Shown in pieces: positions 6,931-14,263 of a stretch of 26,163 nt of DNA. The translations under genes were made by a program, and so were the position numbers. The notes beneath the pieces were generated by a model that worked only from the letters and a program-made list of their open reading frames with translations, ran no database searches and was not told the origin of the DNA. The stretch comes from Streptomyces sp. NRRL B-1347 (GTDB taxonomy: Bacteria > Actinomycetota > Actinomycetes > Streptomycetales > Streptomycetaceae): the NCBI RefSeq assembly GCF_000720325.1, contig NZ_JOJM01000089.1, forward strand, positions 1 through 26,163, written 5' to 3'. Each line of letters opens with the position of its first letter. Position 1 is the stretch's first letter.

Positions 6931-8412
6931 GTGTCTGACAAGCGCCGCCTGGGCCTGAGCCTCGTGCTGCTCGCCCTCGCGCAGACCGTCTACTCCCTCG
7001 ACCTCAACATCGTGTTCGTCGCGCTGCCCGAGATCGGCTCGGACCTCGGCTTCCCGGGCCAGACGCAGCAGTTGGTGGTCAGCGCCTACGTCGTCCTCGC
7101 GGGCGGCTTCCTGCTGCTCGGCGGGCGCGCGGCCGATCTGCTCGGGCGGCGCCGGATGTTCGTCCTCGCCCTGACCCTGTACGCCCTCTCCTCGCTCGCG
7201 GGCGGGCTCGCCAACAGCGCAGGCGTCATCGTCGCCGCGCGGGCCGTGCAGGGCATCGGGGGAGCGCTGCTGCTGCCCGCGACGCTCTCACTCATCAACA
7301 ACCTCTTCGAGGAGGGGCCGAGGCGCAATCGCGCGCTCGCCGTGTGGGGCGGCGCGGGCGCCAGCGGACTCACCCTCGGCGCCCTGCTCGGCGGCGCGCT
7401 CACGGAACGCTTCGGCTGGCCCGCCGTGTTCTACGTCAACGTGCCGCTCGCGGGACTCATCGCGCTCGCCGCCCTGTACGTCATCCCGCGCGACCCGGCG
7501 CGCGGACAGCGCCGCCGCTTCGACCTGCCCGGCGCCCTGAGCGTCACCGCCGGATCGACCCTCCTGGTCTTCGGCCTCGTCGAGGGGCCCGAACTGGGCT
7601 GGGCCGACCCACTGGTCGTGGGCGCCTTCGCGGCCGCCGCGGTGTTCCTCGTGGCCTTCGCGGCGATCGAGGCCCGCAGCGCCGACCCGCTGATGCCCTT
7701 CCGCCTCTTCCGCAACCGCAGCCTCACCGTCGGCATGACCGTCACGTTCGTCTACATGGCGACCTTCGGCGTCCTGCCGTACTTCCTGACGGTCCTGATG
7801 CAGAGCGTGCACGGCTACTCCGCGCTCCAGACCGGCCTCGGCTTCCTGCTGCCGTCCGTCGCCATCGCCGCCGGCACCCAGCTCGGCGAACGAGCCGCCA
7901 CCCGGCTCGGCACTCGCACCACGCTCCTGACCGGCTTCGTGACCGGCGCCGTCGGCACGGCCGTGCTCGCGCTCGGCTTCGACACCGACGCGGGCTACGC
8001 ACTGCTCGTGCCCGGGCTCGTGGTGTCCGGCGTGGGACAGGGCGTCGTGTGGACGGCCATGTGGATCGCCGCGGCCACCGGCACCCCCGCGCACGAGCAG
8101 GGCGTCGCCAACGGCATCGCCTCCACGGCCCTGAACCTCGGCAACGCCATCGGGCTCGCCCTGTTCACCGTGGTCGCCGACCTCGGCACGGAGGGCAAAG
8201 CGGGCGCCGCGCTGCGCACGGCGACCGCCGACGGCGAGTTCCTCGTGGTGCTCCTGACGGCGGCGGGCATGCTCACGGGCCTGCTCGTCACGCTCGCGCT
8301 GCCGCGCTCGACCGCGGCCCGCACGGTGCGCGGCACCCCGCGGGACGCACCCGGCCGCGCCGGAGAACCGGCCGACGCCCCGGTCGGCGCCCCAGGAACA
8401 TCGGATTCGTGA
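6931..8412 (+). CDS. MFS drug-exporter-type transporter (DHA2-like)
   Basis: A 493-residue integral membrane protein. The length and hydrophobic profile fit the 14-helix DHA2 group of drug:proton antiporters. Helix 1 carries the typical LDLNIVFVALPEIGSDLG, followed by motif-A-like GGRAADLLGRRRMF (about 64-77), AVQGIGGALLLPA (about 107-119) and GAGASGLTLGALLGG as the motif-C-like segment of helix 5. The last 35 residues are a hydrophilic, proline- and alanine-rich tail. GTG 6931 is chosen because GAAGGGG lies 7 bases before it. Substrate cannot be read from sequence; the divergent ArsR-family gene suggests induction by a ligand that may also be exported. A short CCGGG/CCCGG stem at 8448-8462 may be a weak terminator. 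Confidence 0.9.
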   Translation: MSDKRRLGLSLVLLALAQTVYSLDLNIVFVALPEIGSDLGFPGQTQQLVVSAYVVLAGGFLLLGGRAADLLGRRRMFVLALTLYALSSLAGGLANSAGVIVAARAVQGIGGALLLPATLSLINNLFEEGPRRNRALAVWGGAGASGLTLGALLGGALTERFGWPAVFYVNVPLAGLIALAALYVIPRDPARGQRRRFDLPGALSVTAGSTLLVFGLVEGPELGWADPLVVGAFAAAAVFLVAFAAIEARSADPLMPFRLFRNRSLTVGMTVTFVYMATFGVLPYFLTVLMQSVHGYSALQTGLGFLLPSVAIAAGTQLGERAATRLGTRTTLLTGFVTGAVGTAVLALGFDTDAGYALLVPGLVVSGVGQGVVWTAMWIAAATGTPAHEQGVANGIASTALNLGNAIGLALFTVVADLGTEGKAGAALRTATADGEFLVVLLTAAGMLTGLLVTLALPRSTAARTVRGTPRDAPGRAGEPADAPVGAPGTSDS

Positions 8413-8959
8413 ACCGCCTCCAGGAGGAGGGCCAGCCCTGAGGTGAACCGGGTGCGGCCCGGGGAAGGAGGAGCGGGCCGACTGTGCCGAACAGGGAGAC
8501 TCCGTCCGGAACGCTGTGGCGAAACCGTCTCGGACGTCGTACAGGTGCGGGTTCGAGTACCGCTTCGCCAGGGGCCAGCAGCGGATCCGACAGGGCCAGT
8601 TCCTCATCGCGCGCCGGCGAGCGCACCGCTGTCGATGTCCGCCCCTCACCGACGACCGGGACAAGGACCTGGCAATCGGCCAGCAGGCCCCGCTCGCCCG
8701 GCCCGACCGCCATGGGCAGGGACACCTATCGCTGCGCGGCGGTGCCTGGCGCTGCCCCGCAGGACCCACCTGGCACGGGCTGGCCCAACTGCTCCCGGCC
8801 GAGCTGGAAACACTGCGCCCGCGCGGTCCACGACCAGGCACCGCCCGCAGCCCTCGCCGACACATCTCTCTGGCCGCGCGGCGCACACAACCTCAACGAG
8901 TCAGGCGGCCCGAACGTGTCAGCTCGGACCCGGCCCCCGGAGGGCTCATGTCCGGCGAG
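8413..8959. other. Stretch without a confident gene
   Basis: Several overlapping frames are open on both strands. The best is plus from GTG 8516 (VAKPSRTSYRCGF...), whose first 75 or so codons have good third-position G/C, but it lacks a ribosome-binding site, a recognisable motif and a credible end. It is probably degraded sequence. A 54-base tRNA-like element (8517-8570) is discussed among the rejected items. Confidence 0.4.
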
Positions 8960-9325
8960 TCAGCTTGTCCAGGTCTTGATCTGAGCGGCGACCTCACGCA
9001 CCGGGAGTCCGTCCCGGGCTGCGCGGGCCAGCGGGAGCACTGTGTCCAGGCCAGGACTCACCGGCATTCCGCACGCCGACAGGTAGGCCGCGGTCACGGT
9101 CGCCGCGAAAAGGAGGTTCCTCCTCTCCAGGCTCGGATTCCTCGCCAGTTCGCACAGCAACGCAGCGGCCTTGTGATGCGGCTCCGGGTACACCTCGTGG
9201 TCCAGGATCTCCGCCCGGTGACGTGCTTCCGCGGCGACCGGGACGCCGTAGTCGACGACCTGGGGATCTCCCGGAATCTGCTGTGCCACTGCCAGGATCC
9301 ACGCGAGATCGATGCGGAGGTTCAC
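8960..9325 (-). CDS. Fic-family toxin-antitoxin system, toxin component
   Basis: A 121-residue protein beginning MNLRIDLAWILAVAQQIPGD, the usual start of the streptomycete Fic/Doc-like toxin family. The region matching the Fic active site reads RNPSLERRNLLFAATVTAAY in place of the classical HPF-DGN-R motif. The histidine and the GN pair are not conserved, as I recall for this streptomycete group generally, so AMP-transfer activity cannot be assumed. GTG 9325 overlaps the TGA of the upstream antitoxin by 4 bases (GTGA), so the two are translationally coupled, antitoxin first. The expected role is a growth-inhibiting protein neutralised by its partner; plasmid maintenance or phage defence are possibilities only. 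Confidence 0.8.
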   Translation of the reverse strand: MNLRIDLAWILAVAQQIPGDPQVVDYGVPVAAEARHRAEILDHEVYPEPHHKAAALLCELARNPSLERRNLLFAATVTAAYLSACGMPVSPGLDTVLPLARAARDGLPVREVAAQIKTWTS

Positions 9326-9585
9326 GCGGCGTCCTTCGGTGCCGTCTCCGCCGGCTTGTCGGGGAGGCCGGGGTACCGGTCCTCACCGAGTTCCGCATCG
9401 AACTCGTCCGTGTAGGCGGCCAGGAACGATGCGGCGCCGGCCATGAACGCGGCGCGGGACTGGTTCACGTCGGCCTCGATCAGATCGGCCACGTACCCCT
9501 GCAGGCTCAGCCCACGGCGCTTGGCCCGGTCCTCGGCGGCTGCCCTGACGTCGTCGTCCAGGCGGATGTTCGTCTGCTTGCCCAT
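9322..9585 (-). CDS. Antitoxin of the Fic-type pair
   Basis: An 87-residue protein with an N-terminal segment like ribbon-helix-helix antitoxins: MGKQTNIRLDDDVRAAAEDR, then RRGLSLQGYVADLIEADVN, one strand followed by two helices. The acidic C-terminal half (AAYTDEFDAELGEDRYPG) probably binds and neutralises the toxin. The TGA overlaps the toxin start. Repeated sequences immediately upstream (9582-9623) are likely its own operator, as such antitoxins usually repress their operon. Start ATG 9585 lies at the edge of these repeats and no strong ribosome-binding site is visible, so translation may be nearly leaderless. Confidence 0.8.
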   Translation of the reverse strand: MGKQTNIRLDDDVRAAAEDRAKRRGLSLQGYVADLIEADVNQSRAAFMAGAASFLAAYTDEFDAELGEDRYPGLPDKPAETAPKDAA

Positions 9586-9623
9586 ACCAGCACTGTAGCT
9601 AGGCACCGATACCAGTACATAGC
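9582..9623 (-). promoter_or_regulatory. Direct repeats at the toxin-antitoxin promoter
   Basis: Two imperfect direct repeats share ATACCAG, a short variable part, and TAGC on the plus strand (about 9582-9599 and 9606-9623), roughly one repeat per two helical turns. They cover the antitoxin start and are probable binding sites for the RHH-like antitoxin. Confidence 0.45.
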
Positions 9624-9629
9624 AGGCGT

Positions 9630-9678
9630 GGAATGCCGGTCCGGGACCTCCGATCCCAAAGGGAGGCAGGACCATTCC
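9630..9678. repeat. Long stepped hairpin
   Basis: Three nested pairings fold onto one axis: GGAATG (9630-9635) with CATTCC (9673-9678), GGTCC with GGACC, and CCTCC with GGAGG, with small internal bulges. It lies between the antitoxin promoter and the XRE relic and may terminate transcription arriving from that side. Confidence 0.5.
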
Positions 9679-9769
9679 GGGGCAAGTAGGACGGAGGTGC
9701 TGAGAGGGACAACCGCGTCTGAAATGTGACGCCCGGTGAACGTGGGCTGGGAGAGCCTGCCGCCGTGCT

Positions 9770-10194
9770 GGATCGATCCCCAGCGGTGGCAGCACGGCGC
9801 TTCTTCGGGCTGCGCTACGCCATTCACGAGCCGGTGGCCGCGGCTGCGGGGCGCCGCCACGTGGTCGCCGCCGTGGGCGGTGTCGTGGGCGAGCAGCCAC
9901 CCCGCCCGCTGCTGCACCAGGGCGTGCGGGTGGTCGTCCTGCTCCACCCCGGGGCCTGGCTCCTCGCCGCGGGCCTGCGCGGCGGCCCGCTCCCACTCCG
10001 CCACCGGCACGGAGAGCACGGCCGCCAGCAGCGGCAGCCGGGCATCCGGCACGCGCGTCCCGCACTCCCACCGGGAGATCTCGTGGCGGGTCACCGTGGC
10101 GGTGCCGCTCACCACGCACAGCCGCTCCGCGAGCCGGGACTGGGAGACCCGGACCCCTCAGGGCCGCACCTATCTCTATATCCTGCGCCGTCAC
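9770..10194 (-). pseudogene. Broken XRE-family DNA-binding regulator
   Basis: From GTG 10194 the frame gives VTAQDIEIGAALRG. The coding signal then shifts frame to RVSQSRLAERLCVVSG, with several residues of the first helix missing, and continues ATVTRHEISRWECGTRVPDA and LLAAVLSVPVAEWERAAAQA. This is a textbook helix-turn-helix followed by the usual linker. It goes on to WLLAHDTAHGGDHVA, a conserved tail of these regulators, and then degrades. Deletion plus frameshift in the HTH and a lost C-terminus make it almost certainly inactive. The divergent GNAT gene starts 68 bases from its first codon. Confidence 0.65.
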
Positions 10195-10261
10195 GACAAA
10201 GACCCCGAGCCACCGAGGAAGACCGTTGGGCTTCCCGACCTGGTACAGGCATGATCGCCCC

Positions 10262-10843
10262 GTGGACACCTACCTGGAGACCGAGCGCCTGGCCCTGCGC
10301 CGCTTCACTGCCGATGACGCGGACCTGCTGATCGAGCTGGACAGCGACCCGGCGGTGATGCGCTACCTGACCGGCGGCAATCCGACCGCACCGGACCTCG
10401 TCCGCGAGCGCGTCCTGCCGAGGATCCTCGCCGGCTACGAGAAGTGGGGCGGCGACTTCGGACTGTTCGCCGCGTACGAGAAGAACGGTGGCGCGTTCAT
10501 CGGCTGGTTCCACCTGCGTCCCGAGCCGGAAGGCCCGCTGGACGAAGCCGAACTCGGCTACCGGTTGCGGCAGGCGGCCTGGGGCAAGGGGTATGCCACC
10601 GAGGTCTCGCGGGCCCTGCTGGGCAAGGCTTTCACGGAGCTCGGTGTACGCATGGTCTGGGCTGCGACGATGTCCGTGAACCACGGTTCGCGCAACATCA
10701 TGGAGAAGCTCGACATGATGCTCGCGGATACCATCCCTACTCCCTCCGACATGGAGATGGTCGAGGGCTCCGAGCATGGAGGCGTACGGTACGAGATCAC
10801 CAAGGAGCAGTGGAGCAGCAGTAGCCAAGTAGCCACGGCGTGA
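10262..10843 (+). CDS. GNAT-family N-acetyltransferase (RimJ/RimL-like)
   Basis: A 193-residue protein from GTG 10262. The frame is open further upstream to TTG 10226, but VDTYLETERLALRRF matches the usual family N-terminus. The GNAT core is seen as FIGWFHLRPEPEGPLDEAEL, then YRLRQAAWGKGYATEVSRAL, the pyrophosphate-binding loop region of motif A (R-x-x-x-GKGYA), then MVWAATMSVNHGSRNIMEKL, typical of RimJ/RimL relatives. It transfers acetyl from acetyl-CoA to an amine; the acceptor could be a protein N-terminus, an amino acid or a small molecule, and the sequence does not say which. The C-terminal 15 residues are serine- and glutamine-rich. It is a monocistronic-looking unit divergent from the broken XRE gene. 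Confidence 0.85.
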   Translation: MDTYLETERLALRRFTADDADLLIELDSDPAVMRYLTGGNPTAPDLVRERVLPRILAGYEKWGGDFGLFAAYEKNGGAFIGWFHLRPEPEGPLDEAELGYRLRQAAWGKGYATEVSRALLGKAFTELGVRMVWAATMSVNHGSRNIMEKLDMMLADTIPTPSDMEMVEGSEHGGVRYEITKEQWSSSSQVATA

Positions 10844-11299
10844 ACGGCCGTTCGGTACCCACGCTCACCGAAGCCGGTAAGGGACGCCAGGAGCCGTACC
10901 GGCCGGGTTGACCCCGGACCCACCATGGATGGATGGTCGCCGCCAACGGCCCCCCTCACTGGGCGATCAGTGACTGGGCCGACAGCAGCAGCGCCGACAC
11001 GGCGGCCCTACCCTGCGGCAGCCTCGCTCCGCTACCGAGACAACCGGACCGGTCTCGCAGCAGATCCTGTTCGGCGGTCAGGCCCGAAGGAATTTGAGCC
11101 CGGAACGCCCCGGCTTCACCCTCCCGCACCCCCGGTGGCACGCCGCCACAGCGCGCGCTGCCGCGCCTGTTCGGTTGCCTCTTGGGTCGGCTTCACGCAG
11201 GCACAGAAAGACGCGGCGCGCCTGGCTCGGGGACAGCACGCTGCTCTTCCGCATTTCCACAAGGGACAGATTGGTTGGCGGTCAGAGGGCGACAACGGA
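10844..11299. other. Intergenic stretch, no supported gene
   Basis: Frames are open on both strands but none shows a start with a ribosome-binding site, a known motif, or sustained codon bias. It probably contains degraded sequence. Confidence 0.5.
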
Positions 11300-11779
11300 T
11301 CAACGGCCGTGAGCCGTGGCGGCCGGTCCTGGCTGTCTGGTCTCCCGCCACTGCGCGCCCCGCCCGCCTGTGCCCGATGCCGCACGAGCACGGAGGGGTG
11401 AGACGACCTTGGCCGCGGCCTGGCGGCCACCGGATCGTCCGCCTCGCCCGCGGCCGCGGGCGGACTGATCACTGAGGACGTGGTGGAGGGCCTGAACGGC
11501 CAGGGGGTAGAGCGGGTCCGGCAGGCGGGGCAGTGGTTGCTCGGGTGCGTCCTCGGGGTCGATCAGCACATCGCTGCCGGGCAGGGCGGCGGCCATGACG
11601 GCGGCCGCGGCGCCGGCTTCGGCGCCGGCCACGGCATCCACGAGCGCGCCGGGGCGGGCGGCCTGCTGCAGGGTGTCCTCAAGGACGCGCACGGTCTGCT
11701 GGGGCGTGAGCCCGCAGAGCGCGCCGACGAAGTCGGCGGCGGTGTCGCTGTCGAGGGGACCGGTTCCCCATGTGCCCAT
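11300..11779 (-). CDS. DUF4259 protein with an abnormal C-terminal tail
   Basis: From ATG 11779 the protein opens with MGTWGTGPLDSDTAADFVGA, the hallmark of DUF4259. The domain continues through RPGALVDAVAGAEAGAAAAV and PDPLYPLAVQALHHVLSDQS (about residue 103). In family members a short acidic end follows. Here the frame instead runs into an arginine- and glycine-rich tail (RGRGRGGRSGG...) of over 50 residues to TGA at 11300, so the native 3' end was probably lost at a junction near 11465. Biochemical function of DUF4259 is unknown. It follows a broken membrane-protein gene on the same strand, 49 bases downstream of that gene's end. Confidence 0.75.
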   Translation of the reverse strand: MGTWGTGPLDSDTAADFVGALCGLTPQQTVRVLEDTLQQAARPGALVDAVAGAEAGAAAAVMAAALPGSDVLIDPEDAPEQPLPRLPDPLYPLAVQALHHVLSDQSARGRGRGGRSGGRQAAAKVVSPLRARAASGTGGRGAQWRETRQPGPAATAHGR

Positions 11780-11828
11780 ACGGCTGCGCTCCTGGTCTCG
11801 CCGGTGATGGCGGCAGGAAACCAGCATG

Positions 11829-12196
11829 TCAGCAGCCACCGACAGCGCTACGAAGATGTCCGCCGCGGCAGAACCAGACGGTGATGGCAACGGTGGTGGG
11901 AATGAGTGTGCCGACGAGGGCCAGGAGTCAGTAGCGGGCTGTGGTGAGCGGGGTCCGGCAGGCCAGGAGCCGGTTGGCGATCCACTGCAGGACGGCGCTC
12001 GCGGCGGTCACGGGGCCGAGGCAGAGGAGCGCCGCCGCCGGGATGTCGTCTTGCTCGCGGCTGGGCAGGCGTGTCGTCAGCCCGATGTCGGCGAGCGGCC
12101 AGTTCGGCAGCAGGAACCACTGCATCAGACCGGGCACGATGGCAGGGCACCCAGGAGCAGGTTGACCCCGAGGGCCGTGTACCACCGTCTGATCAC
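11829..12196 (-). pseudogene. Small membrane protein with a frameshift and a nonsense codon
   Basis: From GTG 12196 the frame reads VIRRWYTALGVNLLLGALP, a membrane segment. One base is then missing (GGCAGGG near 12141-12147) and the second frame continues IVPGLMQWFLLPNWPLADIG. After PAAALLCLGPVTAASAVLQW and RTPLTTARY there is an in-frame TGA (11928-11930), probably from TGG. Beyond it the same frame still encodes a membrane helix, LLALVGTLIPTTVAITVWFC, and ends at TGA 11829-11831. Restored, it would be about 121 residues with three or four transmembrane helices. Family unknown. Two independent lesions argue for true decay. The DUF4259 gene follows on the same strand. Confidence 0.65.
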
Positions 12197-12229
12197 GGCG
12201 CCCTCTGTCCCAGCCATCCTCGGTGACAA

Positions 12230-12530
12230 CGAGAGCACCCACGCCCCCATCCTCATCCCGCCCGCAGCCAGCAGCGCGGGCCTCTTCATCCGGTGCATGT
12301 GAGTTCGCCCCTTCGTCGTACCAGGCGTGTACGGACCTCAGGTCGCCCCTCTGGCTCGCGTGAACCGCATGACCCAACGGGCCTCGCCACAGCGGCGCGT
12401 AGAACGTGCCGGTGTGGTCGTTCAACGCGGAGGCCTGGTGGACACCCCACGGTGCGCGAACTGGCATGGCGGAACCTTGGAAGAACTTGAGAACCTCCAG
12501 CTCTGCCGCTGAGGGCGGGGTTACCACCGG
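12230..12530 (-). other. Possible coding relic of unknown origin
   Basis: A minus-strand frame reads AAELEVLKFFQGSAMPVRAP, then TGTFYAPLWRGPLGHAVHAS and LRSVHAWYDEGANSHA, with good codon bias from about ATG 12471 down to 12260. There is no strong ribosome-binding site and the frame simply runs on into the membrane-protein relic. It looks like part of a real gene, but neither its ends nor its family can be stated. Confidence 0.3.
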
Positions 12531-12665
12531 GTGTGGGCGCTGCGCGATCGCCCGCAAACAAGAGCAGCCAGCGTCGTTTGGGCGAACCGGGCTGGTCCGG
12601 CGCTCCCGGACCGAACCCGCCGACGTCTTGCTGCTCCTCTTCCACTGCTGTCGCGAGTCTCTGGG

Positions 12666-12712
12666 GTGGCTCAGGGGAGGCTCGAGGCCAGTGAAGAGGG
12701 CTTGAGCCAGCA
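12666..12712 (-). pseudogene. Short relic of the helicase C-terminus (copy D)
   Basis: The minus-strand reading QALFTGLEPPLSH matches QALFLGLGLPWTH of the helicase at 22447-25239. At DNA level the plus strand carries CAGGGGAG, then CGAGGCC, GTGAA and AGGGC-TG in the same order and spacing as the relic at 19245 and similar to the intact gene. Only about 45 bases survive. Confidence 0.45.
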
Positions 12713-12759
12713 CTGCTGGCGAAGCTGGCGGCGTCGATCGGCGGCCATCGGACGTCACC

Positions 12760-12786
12760 ATCTAGTTGCCATTTTGGAAACTAGAT
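12760..12786 (+). promoter_or_regulatory. Palindromic operator upstream of the membrane protein/regulator pair
   Basis: ATCTAGTT (12760-12767) and AACTAGAT (12779-12786) are perfect inverted arms around an 11-base centre that itself carries CCA and TGG in symmetric positions. It lies about 46 bases before the first start codon. The winged-helix regulator encoded second in the unit is the likeliest binder. Confidence 0.65.
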
Positions 12787-12832
12787 GCGAGTCTTGAAAC
12801 TGAAAGGAAGCGTTCCGCAGGAGGGATCAGTC

Positions 12833-13246
12833 GTGGAGCGAGAGCTTGATGCAGCCGGTCAGCTGGGAGTCATCGATGGAGCCCCCCAACTGAACAAGCC
12901 TGCCGGAGCCGGCGAGCGCGTACTTGGGGCGGCCTCCGCCGCCGTTCTGCTGTCCGGATTGGCAGTCGCCAGCGCGAACAGCACTCCAGTGGCACTGGGT
13001 GTTCTGGTTCTGATTGCGGCTGTGGCCCTGATGATGGGGTGGTACTGGTTTCACCTGAGCGTCACCCGCCGCAGGCCTCACACCGCCGCGGAGAACGCCT
13101 CGATCGTCTTCGCCACCGTGATGCTCGGCGCCCCGGGGTCCAAGCTTCTCTGGGACAGCCCGGCGCCACTGGCGGGATCCCTGGCCGCGGCGGCATTGCC
13201 GACCGCTGGTCTGCTGGTGTACCTCGGGCTGCGGTGGAGGCGCTGA
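12833..13246 (+). CDS. Small integral membrane protein
   Basis: GTG 12833 is preferred over ATG 12785 because AGGAGGG (12819-12825) precedes it by 7 bases; the longer start lies inside the palindromic operator. The 137-residue product has a 30-residue hydrophilic N-terminus and then about four hydrophobic segments: VLGAASAAVLLSGLAVAS, TPVALGVLVLIAAVALMMGW, a middle one around SIVFATVMLGAPGSKLLW, and SLAAAALPTAGLLVYLGL ending in arginines. A TRRRPH loop lies between the second and third. Family not recognised. It is followed 2 bases later by a winged-helix regulator, a common pairing of small membrane protein with regulator in streptomycetes, whose partner function is unknown. Confidence 0.75.
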   Translation: MERELDAAGQLGVIDGAPQLNKPAGAGERVLGAASAAVLLSGLAVASANSTPVALGVLVLIAAVALMMGWYWFHLSVTRRRPHTAAENASIVFATVMLGAPGSKLLWDSPAPLAGSLAAAALPTAGLLVYLGLRWRR

Positions 13247-13248
13247 GC

Positions 13249-13557
13249 ATGGCGAACGAGCACCCCCGCACGCACCTCGTGACGGTGATGCACTCACCCG
13301 TCCGCTTGGCGATCCTCGGTTCTCTGCGCCATGTTCAGCAGGTGACTTTCGCTGATCTGCGCGAGGCGCTGGACCTGTCTGCTGCCGAGTTGTCACGGCA
13401 GCTGGGCATCCTGGAGAAGGATGAGCTGGTGGAGATCGCGAAGCTGCGCGAGCGGCGTCGGCCGGTGACCCAGGTCCGGCTCTCGGAGACCGGCCGTGAG
13501 CGGTTCGAGGAATACCTTGCTCATCTTCGCCTGGTTGTGCAGGGGGACGTTCCCTGA
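13249..13557 (+). CDS. Winged-helix transcriptional regulator
   Basis: A 102-residue protein of the short winged-helix type (HTH_34/MarR-like): HSPVRLAILGSLRHVQQVTF, DLREALDLSAAELSRQLGIL as the HTH, then KDELVEIAKLRERRRPVTQV as the wing and a helical end SETGRERFEEYLAHLR. No ligand or metal motif is obvious. ATG 13249 lies 2 bases after the membrane-protein stop, with GGAGG about 8 bases upstream inside that gene, so the two are cotranslated. It probably represses its own operon at the 12760-12786 palindrome. Terminator directly after the stop. Confidence 0.85.
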   Translation: MANEHPRTHLVTVMHSPVRLAILGSLRHVQQVTFADLREALDLSAAELSRQLGILEKDELVEIAKLRERRRPVTQVRLSETGRERFEEYLAHLRLVVQGDVP

Positions 13558-13598
13558 AAGCCGGGTGGATTGGCTGCGCGCGCCTGCCCACCCGGCTT
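13558..13598 (+). terminator. Hairpin terminator after the regulator
   Basis: AAGCCGGGTGG (13558-13568) pairs perfectly with CCACCCGGCTT (13588-13598); loop of 19 bases. It begins on the base after the stop codon. Confidence 0.8.
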
Positions 13599-13638
13599 CC
13601 GTGCGCTTAGGCCCTTATATCTGTGGCCATCGGGGAGG

Positions 13639-14184
13639 CTAGGCCCACGGCATCGCACACCAGACGGCATAGCCGCCCAGAGCGGACGCGAGGCCGACAA
13701 CGCCGCCCTTCACGCCAATCTTGATTCCCCGCTTAGTGGCTTCTTTGGTGATCAGCTTGGCCGCCTTCTTCCATTCCTTGCCCTTGATAGCATTCACGAT
13801 GGCGGTGCTGGAGCCCAGAATGCCACCCAGGCCAACGCCCTTGAGGACACAGGACGCGTAGCTGCGCTTGACGCGCTTGGATTCCGACTTGTTCAGGCCC
13901 GCGAACTCATCGGCCAGGGCGTCGGCGAGGTCCACGCCGTACTCGGCACGGGTCTTGTCGTAGTCGAACTTGCCCTCAGCGTCGTAGATCTTGCCGTCGA
14001 ATATCGCCTCAAGGTAGCCAGCGAGCTCGTCGAACTGCTGCTCCGTGGCACTGTCCGTGGCTACAGCGGCCGTCGGGCGGGCGTCCTGAGGAGCGGCGGC
14101 GTTGGCGATGCCGATGCCGGAAATGCCCACGGCGGCAGCGCAGACTGTGGAAACGAAAGCGGTCCGAAGACGCATACGGTTCAC
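13639..14184 (-). CDS. Secreted protein, candidate cationic antimicrobial precursor
   Basis: GTG 14184 is favoured because AAAGGGAA lies 6 bases upstream; GTG 14190 and ATG 14175 are in frame nearby. The 181-residue product has a signal peptide (MRLRTAFVSTVCAAAVG... to IANA), then an acidic, mostly helical region of about 85 residues. A basic SKRVKR site follows and then a C-terminal part of about 75 residues. That part runs from SYASCVLKGVGLGGILG, through lysine-rich GKEWKKAAKLITKEATKRG, to KGGVVGLASALGGYAVWCAM at the end. It is cationic, has two glycine-rich hydrophobic stretches and a cysteine near each end, suggesting one disulfide. An acidic pro-region before a cationic amphipathic domain resembles secreted bacteriocin precursors, but I recognise no named family and no immunity gene is evident. 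Confidence 0.7.
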   Translation of the reverse strand: MNRMRLRTAFVSTVCAAAVGISGIGIANAAAPQDARPTAAVATDSATEQQFDELAGYLEAIFDGKIYDAEGKFDYDKTRAEYGVDLADALADEFAGLNKSESKRVKRSYASCVLKGVGLGGILGSSTAIVNAIKGKEWKKAAKLITKEATKRGIKIGVKGGVVGLASALGGYAVWCAMPWA

Positions 14185-14225
14185 GTACACTTCCCTTTGC
14201 GTGATAGCGCGCAGGGGCGGAGCCC

Positions 14226-14263
14226 GGCGAAGCCAACGGCCAGCGAAACCTTTCGGCTTCGCC
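14226..14263. repeat. 9-base inverted repeat
   Basis: GGCGAAGCC (14226-14234) and GGCTTCGCC (14255-14263) form perfect arms, upstream of the secreted-protein gene. From there to about 14690 I see no gene; the stretch is less GC-rich than its neighbours and carries short palindromes such as TGAGCTCA near 14377. Confidence 0.4.

Noticed and set aside
8517..8570. tRNA-like element: 7-base arms TGGCGAA/TTCGCCA enclosing a GGTTCGAGT T-loop-like sequence
   Set aside because: Only 54 bases long, no D arm or anticodon arm can be folded, and the T stem has a mismatch at the pair that is normally G-C. At most a remnant; probably chance.
7288..8886. 532-residue minus-strand frame antisense to the MFS gene
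   Set aside because: Charged, low-complexity translation typical of the antisense of a GC-rich membrane-protein gene; the plus frame has all MFS motifs.
10925..11401. 158-residue plus-strand frame
   Set aside because: No ribosome-binding site, motif or coding bias; its end is antisense to the tail of the DUF4259 gene.
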